Below are positions 30,501-38,748 of a DNA stretch of 64,000 nucleotides, in pieces (the first letter of the stretch is position 1; each line of letters opens with the position of its first letter). The notes beneath the pieces were generated by a model. That model did not search any database. It was not told the origin of the DNA and saw only the letters and a list, made by a program, of their open reading frames with translations. Source of the stretch: Closterium sp. Naga37s-1 (lineage: Eukaryota; Streptophyta; Zygnematophyceae; Desmidiales; Closteriaceae); NCBI GenBank assembly GCA_947471745.1, contig CANJKZ010000013.1, positions 1,736,001 through 1,800,000 on the forward strand. The letters are read 5' to 3'. Position numbers and translations under genes: made by a program.

Positions 30501-30646
30501 ACTACCGCCTCTTCCCCTACCGCACTCCGTCCCCCCCCCACCCCCACTCTTCTTCCCCCCCAGGTCGACCCCCTCCCCCCTCAGGGTCCTGCCCCTTCAG
30601 GTGTGTCCCAGGTAGACGCAGTCGAGCCTGTCGAGGTCACTGGTGA
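27569..30646 (+). CDS. CopC gag-protease-integrase polyprotein
   Basis: Start MATPSVLTFD at 27569 was chosen over an upstream in-frame ATG in the leader because relatives share it. Gag capsid spans residues 1 to about 250; a polyglycine linker about 265-345; LREWY at 373-377. The knuckle has cysteines 389, 403, 412 and His 407 (C-x13-C-x3-H-x4-C). The protease has LDSGAS with Asp 527. A pre-integrase WHHRLGHPS...C-x2-C zinc region follows, then the integrase core with Asp 751, Asp 820 and Glu 856, a D-x68-D-x35-E arrangement. After residue about 985 a frameshift in C runs (30528-30565) diverts reading to a stop at 30646. Otherwise intact. Confidence 0.95.
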   Translation: MATPSVLTFDAEGRAIDFEVWVDDLQLFLQCDRADGLSLFDLTSGASPAPAADADATVRSQWATRDAAARLAVRRHLPTSERAHFSQYKSAQTLYAAVVARYSSPSTAALSRLMLPYLFPDLASFPTVADLITHLRTSDTRYRAALPADFCTANPPPMYITLYFLVTRLPDSLRVVRDHFLSVCPTTLTVDLLENALLAIEKSIVAVGASRGDPRTPIFEGCSPSPLLPSVASAASADLLVLESVGAASAPSGRRRPGKGKGGKGAGGAGGGGGGGGSGGSGGSGGGGGGGGGFGGGSGGGGRGGGGGGSGGGGGGGGGGGGGGGGGSGGSGGGGSGGGGGGAGRGSLQRSGSGGGSRQQQQRGRATLSPQQLREWYTARQRGGGFGPCTYVLRTGDRAGEQCGGAHPTPRCFGRLTDAWRHQFPEASEIPRWDELSRAGVAIFDLDFDAILSAMYAVSISDEGDCYRCFQPDPGIETAALGTGEAAALGAYDAAALGAGVSASSGTGESALSGTASASASLTFTLDSGASRSFFRDRTTLTPLSRPVAVSLADPSGGPVLSRFSTVLPCPAAPSGTLSGLYLPSFSTNLVSGADLQDAGVHQFTPARQRVTHCTEAGTGRHLATFTRQPGSSLYTLTTASPPVAESGRVVTSGQVFAAASRSGPESAPCSCRLLSHETLLWHHRLGHPSLLRLRGMASRLLVSGLPRSLPPLPQGPGPTCVPCVEGRQRAAPHSSQFPSTEAPLQTLHMDVWGPARVRGQGHERYFLLVVDDYSRYTTVFPLRSKGDVTEVLIDWICAARLQLRQSFGSDFPVLRLHSDRGGEFSSGLLRAYCRARGIRQTFTLPDSPQQNGIAERRIGMVMDVARTSMMHAAAPHFLWPFAVRYAAHQINLHPRVSRPETSPALLWTGKVGDASAFRVWGSRAFVRDLSADKLSPRAAPCVFLGFPPDAPGWQFYHPTSRRVLSSQDVTFDESVPYYRLFPYRTPSPPHPHSSSPPGRPPPPSGSCPFRCVPGRRSRACRGHW

Positions 30647-33536
30647 CTCTGGTGCTGCTGAGGGTGCTGAGGCTGGGGGTGCTGTACCTGGGGGTGCGGA
30701 GCCTAGGGGTGCTGGGCCTGGGGGTGCTGCGTCTGGGGGTGCTGAGCCTAGGGGTGCTGAGCCTGGGGGTGCTGAGCCTCGGGGTACTGAGCCTGGGGGT
30801 ACTGAGCCTGGGGGTGCTGAGCCTGGGGGTGCTGAGCCTAGGGGTGCTGAGCCTGGGGGTGCTGAGCCTAGGGGTGCTACGTCTGGGGGTGCTGAGCCTA
30901 GGGGTGCTACGCCTGGGGGTGCTGAGCCTGGAGGTGCTCCGCCTGGAGGTTCTCCGAGTGCTTCGTCTCGCCGGGAGCCACTTTCTCCACAGGAGCTGCG
31001 TGAGTGGTTTGCCCGGCGCTGGAGGCGTGCTGCTGGTGCTGGAGGTCCTTCGGCTGCTGAGGGTGCTGCGGTCGCGGGTCCCGGAGGTGCTCGTCCTGGG
31101 TGCGCTGGAGCTGGTGCTGCTGAGGGTGTTGGCGCTGAGACTACCGCTGGCAGTCCTGCTGGGGGTGCTCCTGGTGCTGCTGGGGGTTCTGGAGCTCCTG
31201 GTGGTGCTGCTGGAGCGGGTGCTCCTGGTGAGGGTTCTGGTGCTGTCCCTGCTGCTTCTAGCGTCGCCGCGCGGCCTCGACCGTACTTCGTTCCACTCCT
31301 GCAGCAGGTTCTTGGTCTTCCACCTTCTACTGGTCCTCCTCCTCCCTTAGAGTGTCCACAGCCTGTCTCGTCCCAGCTACAGTTGCAGCCTACCTCCCCT
31401 TTGCCTGCTCCTTCTCCCTACACTGGTCCTACTGGAGGTCTGGCTGAGCGTCGTGAGCCTGCGTCTCGCCCTGCGTCGCCTGTCCGTGCTGCTCGCACTA
31501 GTGGTCGCGGTTCGCGTCAGCGTCCTCCTCCTGTCCCTGGCACGCACCGGATGTCTTTGCGTCCGTCCACTGCTCCTCTGCGTGCCCCTTTGCCTTCTCC
31601 TCCTGCGTCCTCTCTTCCTGCTCTTGCCGACCCGGAGTCGGACTCTCTTCGTGCTGCCAGTCCTACTGTCACGCGTCTCCTTGCTACTGTTGTCACTGAC
31701 CCTTCTTTCGAGTCTACTGCTGCGTCTGCTCTCGTTACTGAGCTCGTCGACTTTGCTGCTCGCTGTCGCTTAGACTACGCTGCTAGTCTTGTTGCTGAGT
31801 CTGAGTCTGTCTGTCCTCCGTCCGTCGGGGGTGAGTGTGCCCTTGGCACGGACGTCCTTGAGGACAGGCAGGAGGAGTTCCAGTGTCTGGCAGCTGCCTC
31901 ACCTCATCTCGTGTCCGTACTGCTTACCCCTGAGGGAGACCCGGATGCACTTGACATCCCGACTCCGCGCTCTTACGCGGAGGCGATAGAGGGTCCCTAC
32001 TCCTCTCAGTGGCAGGCAGCTATGGATGCAGAGATGGCTTCCTGGAAGTCCACAGGCACCTACGTTGACGCTGTCCCCCCTCCTGGGGCGAACATCGTCA
32101 GTGGCATGTGGATCTTCAGGGTGAAGCGGCCGCCGGGTTCTCCACCTGTCTTCAAGGCGCGTTACGTGGCTCGTGGCTTCAGTCAGCGGCAGGGAGTTGA
32201 CTACTTTCAGACCTTCTCCCCCACCCCGAAGATGACCACTCTTCGGGTACTGCTGCATGTTGCTGCTCACCGTGACTACGAGCTGCACTCTCTTGACTTC
32301 AGCACAGCTTTCTTGCAGGGCAGCCTGCACGAGGAGATCTGGCTGCGTCGCCCACCTGGCTTCACTGGGTCTTTCCCTCCTGGTACCCAGTGGAGTCTCC
32401 GGCGTCCAGTCTACGGTCTCCGCCAGGCGCCACGTGAGTGGCACGACACACTGAGGACTACGCTTGCGGCTCTTGGGTTTGCTCCTTCTACTGCCGACCC
32501 GTCGCTGTTTCTACGCACCGACACCTCTCTGCCGCCGTTCTACATCCTCGTGTACGTCGACGACTTGGTCTTTGCCACAGCTGACACTTCTGGACTCGCC
32601 TACGTGAAGTCCGAGCTGCAGAAGAGACACACGTGCACAGACCTGGGTGAACTGCGCAGCTACCTTGGCTTGCAGATCACCCGGGACAGAGCACGCCGCA
32701 CCATTACCCTGACTCAGTCACACATGGTGCAGCAGGTCCTTCAGCGCTTCGGCTTCACGTACTCCTCGCCTCAGGCCACTCCTCTGTCTACTCGCCACTC
32801 GCTCTCAGCTCTGCCTTCGGATGAGTCCGTAGAGTCGAGTGGCCCGTACCCAGAGCTTGTTGGCTGCCTCATGTACCTGATGACCTGCACACGACCTGAC
32901 CTTGCATACCCTCTTAGCATTCTTGCACGCTATGTTGCTCCTGGGAGACACAGACCAGAGCACATGGCTGCAGCAAAGAGGGTGTTGCGCTACTTGTGCA
33001 GTACGTCGGGCATGGGGCTAGTGCTTGGAGGGCGGAGTCCAGTGGTCCTCACTGGGCACGCGGACGCTTCTTGGGCTGACGACCAGGCTACGCAGCGGTC
33101 GTCACAGGGTTACACCTTCAGCCTTGGTTCCGGCTCTGTTTCGTGGCGGGCTACTCGCTCGTCTTCTGTTCTTGGCTCGAGTTGTGAGGCTGAGATCTAC
33201 GCCGGGGCCATGGCTGCACAGGAGCTTCGCTGGCTCACCTACCTGCTGACCGACCTTGGAGAGCCGCCTCGTTCTCCTCCAGTCCTGTACGTAGACAACA
33301 AGGCCATGCTGGCCTTGTGTCGAGAGCAGCGACTGGAGCACAGAACAAAGCACATTGCTCTCCGCTACTTCCTTGCTCGTGAGCTACAGCAACGTGGACA
33401 GTTGCGGCTTGCGTACGTGGCCTCTGAGGCCAACACTGCTGATGTCTTCACCAAGGCACTTCCGCCTTGTGATCATCAGCGCTTCTGCACTCAGCTGGGT
33501 CTTGTGCCCGTCTTGCCTCACTTGCTCTCCTCTTGA
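30560..33536 (+). CDS. CopC reverse transcriptase-RNase H (with linker)
   Basis: Open from 30303; family sequence begins at about 30560 (VDPLPPQGPAPSGVSQVD), in the frame one step from gag-integrase. A PGGAE-repeat linker and one LREWF module (about 30990) are followed by a proline/serine stretch. RT has RVKRPPGSPPVFKARYVARG, LDFSTAFLQGSLHEEIWLRR and the catalytic YVDD at 32553-32564. RNase H ends with YVDNKAMLALC, HRTKHIALRYF and ANTADVFTKALPPCDHQRF. The stop is TGA after LPHLLSS. No nonsense codon is seen, so RT is probably competent if the linker frame is restored or bypassed. Confidence 0.95.
30664..30960 (+). repeat. 15-bp PGGAE-type repeats in CopC linker
   Basis: About 19 units of GGGGGTGCTGAGCCT with C/T and G/A variants, coding Gly-Gly/Arg-Gly-Ala-Glu-Pro. 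Confidence 0.92.
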
Positions 33537-33748
33537 CCTTGCTTGTACTCTCACATATATATATACCTGCTCTTGCTTGTCTAGCTTTATATATATGTGT
33601 GTACTCTTGCATGTGAACTGGCCGTGTGGCCTTGACCCTGTGCTCGGACTGTGTGGTGACTTTGTGATCCACCCTGAGCTTGCTTTGCTTTGCTTTGCTT
33701 GACTGGTCTTGTGACCCCTTGTTCTCCCCCACTTTGCCTTTAGGGGTG
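33537..33748 (+). other. CopC 3' untranslated region and polypurine tract
   Basis: TATATATATA stretches, a segment shared by all relatives around GTGATCCACCCTGAGCTTGC, and a terminal TTTAGGGGTG at the 3' LTR border that serves as the polypurine tract. Confidence 0.75.
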
Positions 33749-33880
33749 TGTCAGAACATTGTAGCTTATGCTGTTGTGTAGGCTATAGTGGGGTATCCCA
33801 TAGGGGGTACAACCAATTAGGGTTTCATATTTGTACTCACATCATTTCATAGTTCACACATTCTTGTTCAAATCTTCTCA
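33749..33880 (+). repeat. CopC 3' LTR
   Basis: 132 bp, read as identical to 26588-26719; TTAGGGTTT at 33817-33825. Confidence 0.96.
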
Positions 33881-33885
33881 AAACG
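33881..33885. repeat. CopC target-site duplication, right
   Basis: AAACG, identical to 26583-26587. Confidence 0.93.
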
Positions 33886-34761
33886 AAGCCTGCTCCGGCA
33901 CTCGAGGCCTGGAGTTACCTTACACGGATGTACCAGCCCAAGGATTTGGTGTCGTCGAGCTGTTTACTCCAAAAAATGGGACCCGAGGAGAAGGCCAGCA
34001 GCTATATCAACCGTTGCCAGAGCAGACGCAATCAGATTGCGAAGCACAGGAGCTCGATTTCGGGAGGAAACTTTGTTACAATCGTGCTCGCATGACTCGG
34101 CCCCGAATGGCGACCCTGCAAGGTGCTTCTCTGGCAATAGGGGGCTATCTTGGAAGCCGCCATTTGCGCTGCTCTTCTCGACGAACAACAGGATATGGAT
34201 TAGCACTGGGAGCGCCCCGCCCCGCGCCGCGACGGGAACAAAAAAGAGTGGCGCCTCTACTGCAAAAAATGCAGAAAAATCCGGCCATTTATCAGAGCGA
34301 TGTAAATTCTGCTCCAGCAAACACCAGCCCAATCCGAGCACTTGGGCCGGCTGACAAGACGCACGGCAAGATACGCATCAAGCCCAGGGCTTTCAGCCCA
34401 CATTGCGCAACACAAACCCAACGGTTCAGCACTAGCATCAGCAACATGGCAATGCGCCATGCACAGGGAACTCGTCGTTGGCGCGTGCACACTCTGTCAC
34501 CCGAGCGGACGCAGAACCCCGATTTTTGCCTCGACCAGCAACAATCCCTTCATGTCGGACCATGATTACAACGACAACGATGACCAGGACTGGAATCTTC
34601 CTGTCCAGCTGCTTGAAAGCCCCCCGCGCATCCTTGACTTCAGAGCGGCGCCCATTGACTGGATCGCGCGCGAACAATTTCTGAAGTTCGACACCCCGCT
34701 CATTGTCACGCCACGACTTGCGCTCGTCGCACATGATTACCACAAGCACCACGATACGTGA
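33886..34761 (+). pseudogene. CopB gag, C-terminal part with CCHC knuckle
   Basis: Resuming after CopC, one frame reads EAWSYLTRMYQPKD and EKASSYINRCQSRRNQIA, typical of the second half of Copia gag. Around 34255-34315 pieces in two frames give CKKC and KSGHLSERC, an ordinary C-x2-C-x4-H-x4-C knuckle split by a frameshift. 34554-34761 gives an acidic DYNDNDDQDW segment leading to a TGA just before the protease. Multiple frameshifts. Confidence 0.72.
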
Positions 34762-35772
34762 TACCTTGATAGCTGTTGCGGGCAGCACATGGTAGGCTCC
34801 ACGCGTTTCATCTCCAACGCCATCCCAACCCACATGGTCACCTACATCTCCGTGGCGAACAACGACCGCTTGCGCACGAGTGCACAAGGCATCGTCATCC
34901 TCAAGGCACACGGGAGCAACACGCACATCACGTTAAATGGTGTGCTCATCGTGCAAAACCTTCGGTTTAATCTCTTGTCGGCGTCGCAGCTAACGGACTG
35001 CGGCGTGCAACTCAGCACCAACCCCAAAACGCGCGACATCGTTCTTCATTACGCACCGCCCGACAAGCCACGCAAGCAGATCGGACGAGTGCACGCCGAC
35101 AACGGCGTGTACGTGCTGGACTTCGACATCCCGGACTGCAGCGGCAACACGGATGAACTAATCGATCTCATCCCGTTGTGCTTCGAGCACATCCACCGCT
35201 CTGAGTGGAAACACCCTGATGGGAGACACTGGCTGCTACATCACCCGCACCAGCACGAAGTAGCTTTGCACGACCCCAACACTGATGGCACCTGCAAAGA
35301 TTGTCACACGCCGACTGCATCAACAAATGCCAACGTCGCCGGCAAGGGACTTGCCGCGATCGACGAAGCTGAGCGATACGCACCGCATGATGAGGGGATG
35401 TCAACTCTGGAGCTTGAATTCGCGACGCGCAACGAATTCAAGACTCCATACGATCCCCTCCTGGGACCTGCTTCGGAGCGCCTTCAAGGAATCTTACGAG
35501 GACGAAGGCGCGGAACCTTTGATGCGCGTGGCGAACCGCGCCCCTACACCAAGGAATCTTTATTGGAGTTATACCCCCATTGGCGCGATCCGACGAAGAA
35601 AATCACCGTCGAAGAAGACGAGGAGCGGGCGCGCTGCAAAGCTGAGGAACTCCGCCGAAAGAGCATCGCCGAAGCACGCTCGATATTCGCCTGCAGGGCA
35701 TGGGGCAATGCGAGTGAAGAAGACGCCTCCAATGAAGTGGGGCTGCAACGACGACTGAGGAACCAGCAGTAG
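34762..35772 (+). pseudogene. CopB protease followed by an unusual open region
   Basis: The active site reads YLDSCCGQHMVGS, where Copia proteases have L-D-S-G-A-x-x-H-M. The rest of the domain follows well (VTYISVANND, GVLIVQNLRFNLLSASQLTDCG, VYVLDFDIP). The frame then stays open from 34789 to 35772, with a His-rich segment and C-x2-C (HWLLHHPHQHE, TCKDCH) and a charged helical tail. That tail has no match I recognise and normally would not be there: the pre-integrase motif expected at this point appears only at about 36300. A TGA before YLDS replaces a likely Trp. Confidence 0.72.
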
Positions 35773-36165
35773 CGGTACCTGGGGCAACACAGAAGGCACA
35801 TGGGCAAATGCTGGCGGAGGCCGGGGCACCGCAACTGGCGGCACTAGCAGCAGATGGGGAAGCTCAGGCGAAGGTTGGGGCGCATCTCGAGAACAACAAA
35901 GTGGGGGAACTCTGGAAGAAACCGAACCGCCAATTGTTCCTCTCGGCCGGCCCCCCCGCATATTCTCGCACCACCGCCACTTTCCGCTGACATCCCTCCA
36001 TCAAGCAATCTGTGGGACACGATCGATTGGGGCAACAAACCCTCGACCCCACGCCGCACCGTCTACGAGCCCGATCCCGAGACGCGCGAACCTACGCTCG
36101 ACCCCGGCATGATTCCTGGGACCAACATCCCTCTCTCCGTCATACCTGACAAATAATTTCTCGCA
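35773..36165 (+). other. CopB connector, low complexity, no domain
   Basis: Proline- and charge-rich in the best frame, with stops. Part of the abnormally long protease-integrase interval of CopB. Confidence 0.5.
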
Positions 36166-37172
36166 ATGATGCTGACGACGACAAGCGACGAAGAAGTAGA
36201 AGAAGAAGCACCATCAGCGCCCGTCCCCGTACCTGAGGAAGACCCCGACGTGGTGCGCGCGCACTACATGCGCACCTCCAGACTCCGCGCACCTGACGAT
36301 CTGTTGCACCAGCGCCTCAGTCACCCCTCGCGCGTAACGATGAACAACAGCGTCGCTACAAAAGACTTCGCGCCTGTAGCGCTCTTGCAGCCCGACGGCT
36401 CCGAGATTAAAAACACATTGCAGCCGGACATCTGCACAGTCTGCCCTGAAGCTGCACTGAGCCATCAGCTGTTGCTGGAACCTGGAACCAACCGCTACCC
36501 AAAGCTGCAAAAAGTGTACAGCGATTTCCTTCTCGTCAGCCACTGCGAGCTTAACGACGATGGGTATATACTCACCTTCGTGGATGCGGGACCCGCTACG
36601 TCTGGATCGCGAACGTGCAGTTCCACAGCAGGGCATACAAAGTCTTCCGCCTGGCTCACGCGCAACGGCAGTCAAGGAAGAAATTGCAGATTTGGCACAC
36701 TGGCGGCACAACAGAGATTCGCAGCAAGGAGCTGCAATATTACATAGGTCAGAAGGGGATCCTGGACCACGTGTCACTCCCCAATGCGCATCAGCAGCAG
36801 GGAGTTGCCGAGCACACCAATTGCACATTCATGACAAAGGTGCGCGCGCAGCTGAAGCAGTCGAAGCTCCCCGCTACTTACTGGCCATATGCGATGCACC
36901 ACGCCGTACGGGTGCACAACTTGCTCTCCACCACGGCCATCACCAGCAACCTGTCGCCGCACGTGAAGTGGACGGGCAAGAAAGGGGACACATCCATGCT
37001 CCGCGTCTGGGGGTGTATGGTGCAGTATCGACCCCCTACCTCAACTATCGGGAAATTCATGAGCCGCGTGCGCTGGGGCATTCACCTCGGCATTGGCTAC
37101 GAATACAAAGCCTGGACTGTTCTCGACCGTCTCAGCAACAAAATCACACACGCGCGAGACATCCTCTTCTAA
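36166..37172 (+). pseudogene. CopB pre-integrase and integrase
   Basis: 36166-36747 contains DDLLHQRLSHPSR and ICTVC, the H-x4-H...C-x2-C zinc region, then SDFL and YILTFVDA from the core. A frame change near 36600 leads to 36615-37172 with KELQYYIGQKGI, HQQQGVAEHTN (catalytic Glu), YWPYAMHHAVRVHNLLST and the C-terminal RVWGCMVQYRP...GIHLGIGYEYKAW. It ends at a TAA where relatives read F-Y-E. The first catalytic Asp region is poorly preserved. Confidence 0.8.
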
Positions 37173-37585
37173 GAGCGACTCACTCTCGCGCAGTTCCGCG
37201 TGGACGAGCGAGCAGGCGCAAACCAGGATTACGTGAATAGTGGGCGCATCTACGCTACCCCCGAAGACGAAGCCGCCGTGGCTATCTTAGACCAAGACAA
37301 CACCAGCCACTTCCCCGACATCGATCGCCGTAGCGAAGACGACGATGACAACAACAAATCAACTCCGGGATCTGCGAGAGGAAGTCGTAGGGACCTCGCA
37401 CCGCCAACACCACCCGAGCCAGAAAGCGATGACGACGACGTGTAGGAGGTCGTCCCGCAGCATCGCCACGATAGCACCGTCTCCGGACTGCAGCTGCTGG
37501 GACTTCAGACCACCACCTCCACGGCTCCGCGTGTCAGTGAGCTGAAAAACCAGCGACAGGCGCTGAGGGGACCACATAGCAAGGA
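37173..37585 (+). other. CopB integrase-RT linker
   Basis: An acidic, Ser/Pro-rich linker (37200-37445 in one frame) without repeat structure, followed by a stop-rich stretch. Normal in length for Copia elements. Confidence 0.6.
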
Positions 37586-38250
37586 ATGGCGTGCAGCTAT
37601 GGATTCAAATATCTTGGCGATGGAATCCCGTGGCACGTGGGTGCTTGTCGATCGAGCGGCGATTTAAGGAAGGCGAGTCCTCTCGGGCAAATGGGTCTTC
37701 GAACATTTCAAGGCGCGCTGGGTCGTGCGTGGCTACGACCAAAGGCATGGCATAGACTTCGACCAGACCTTCGCCACGGTCAGCCGCCATACCTCCATGC
37801 GGATTCTACTCGCCATTGCTGCACTCCGCCAAATCGACGTGAAGAACGCATTCCTGTGTGCGTTAGTGGATGCGGTGATTTTTGTGGAGCAGGTGCACAC
37901 TTATAGAGAGGGAGATTCACGCGTGTGCCAGCTAAAGAAGTCCCTTTACGGGATTAAAGAAGCTCCAAGGCTCTAGCAAAAGCACCTGCATAAAATTCTA
38001 CTAGAGATAGGATTCACGCAGCTGCCGCACGACTCCGGGATGTACCGCCTGCATTTTTTTGGCAATTACATCCTACTCATGGTGTACATGGATGATTGCT
38101 CTACACATGCACAAGCAACACACTACTCGACCAGTTCGGGGATCATCTTGCGATGCCTGTCGAGATTACTACGAACCACGATGTAACGCAGTTCCTGGCC
38201 CTTAATATCACCTACGCGCCTGAAGCCATTCACCTCTCAGCTACTAAGTA
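37586..38250 (+). pseudogene. CopB reverse transcriptase, N-terminal two thirds
   Basis: Pieces across frames: EWRAAMDSN, then VRGYDQRHGIDFDQTFA, IDVKNAFLCALVDAVIF (first catalytic Asp), QLKKSLYGIKEAPRL followed by TAG where Trp is expected, and MVYMDDCS (intact Y-M-D-D) near 38080-38100. It stops at 38250 after HLSATKY, where CopD entered, and continues at 45605 with AKMLGKRF. Confidence 0.83.
38246..38250. repeat. CopD target-site duplication, left
   Basis: AAGTA, identical to 45600-45604. Confidence 0.93.
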
Positions 38251-38381
38251 TGTCAGAATACTGCACGAGAATGAATGCATTGAGTAGGAAGTTGGTACAA
38301 GTACTAACCCTAATTGGGTTGTACCCCTTATGGGCTACCCCACTACAGCCTACACAACATAAACAATATAACAGTTTGACA
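38251..38381 (-). repeat. CopD 3' LTR
   Basis: 131 bp with inverted ends TGTCA/TGACA; one mismatch (CTGCACG versus CTGAACG) to 45469-45599. Confidence 0.95.
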
Positions 38382-38400
38382 CACCCCCATAGGCAAAGTG
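38382..38400 (-). promoter_or_regulatory. CopD polypurine tract
   Basis: The minus strand reads CACTTTGCCTATGGGGGTG next to the LTR, the form shared with CopE and CopF. Confidence 0.75.
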
Positions 38401-38604
38401 GGGGGAGAACAAGGGGTCACAAGACCAATCAAGAAACTGCAAAGCAAGCTCAGGGTGGATCACGACGTCACCAAACACTCTGAGCACAAGCAAATGGCCA
38501 CAAGGCCAGTTCACATGCAGAGTTATATAAAGAAGAACAAACAGTACAGTGATCACTACCTAGCAAGTGTAAGCATGCAGGTATATATATATACATCACA
38601 GTAA

Positions 38605-38609
38605 AAGCA
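38605..38609. repeat. Solo-LTR target duplication, left
   Basis: AAGCA, identical to 38741-38745. Confidence 0.9.
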
Positions 38610-38740
38610 TGTCAAACTTATATGCTATAGTCTGTGTAGGCTGTAGTGGGGTAGTTGATATAGGGTACAACACTTTTAGGTTTCCTACTTGTACCCACCT
38701 GTTTGCTAGTTCATTCATTCCTTCGTTCACATTTCTGACA
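38610..38740 (+). mobile_element. Solo Copia LTR inside CopD
   Basis: 131 bp starting TGTCAAACTTATATGC and ending TTTCTGACA, in plus orientation, opposite to CopD. It shares the family core (CTGTGTAGGCTGTAGTGGGGTAG, here quoted in part as TGTAGGCTGTAGTGGGG) and is framed by AAGCA duplications. It lies in the 3' untranslated part of CopD. Removing it and one duplication restores AGTAAAAGCAAAGTCACGAA, collinear with CopG. It is best explained by LTR-LTR recombination of a former full element. Confidence 0.92.
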
Positions 38741-38745
38741 AAGCA
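38741..38745. repeat. Solo-LTR target duplication, right
   Basis: AAGCA. Confidence 0.9.
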
Positions 38746-38748
38746 AAG

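Larger units (their letters stand above)
26588..33880 (+). mobile_element. CopC: young Ty1/copia element inside CopB gag
   Basis: 7.29 kb with two 132-bp LTRs that read as identical, exact AAACG duplications, primer site, polypurine tract and a complete domain set. The single obvious lesion is a frameshift in the integrase-RT linker. Identical LTRs imply a recent insertion. Confidence 0.96.

Noticed and set aside
30528-30565. Programmed frameshift in CopC between integrase and RT
   Set aside because: CopF is continuous at this point and no slippery heptamer with downstream structure is evident; the site is a homopolymer-rich stretch.
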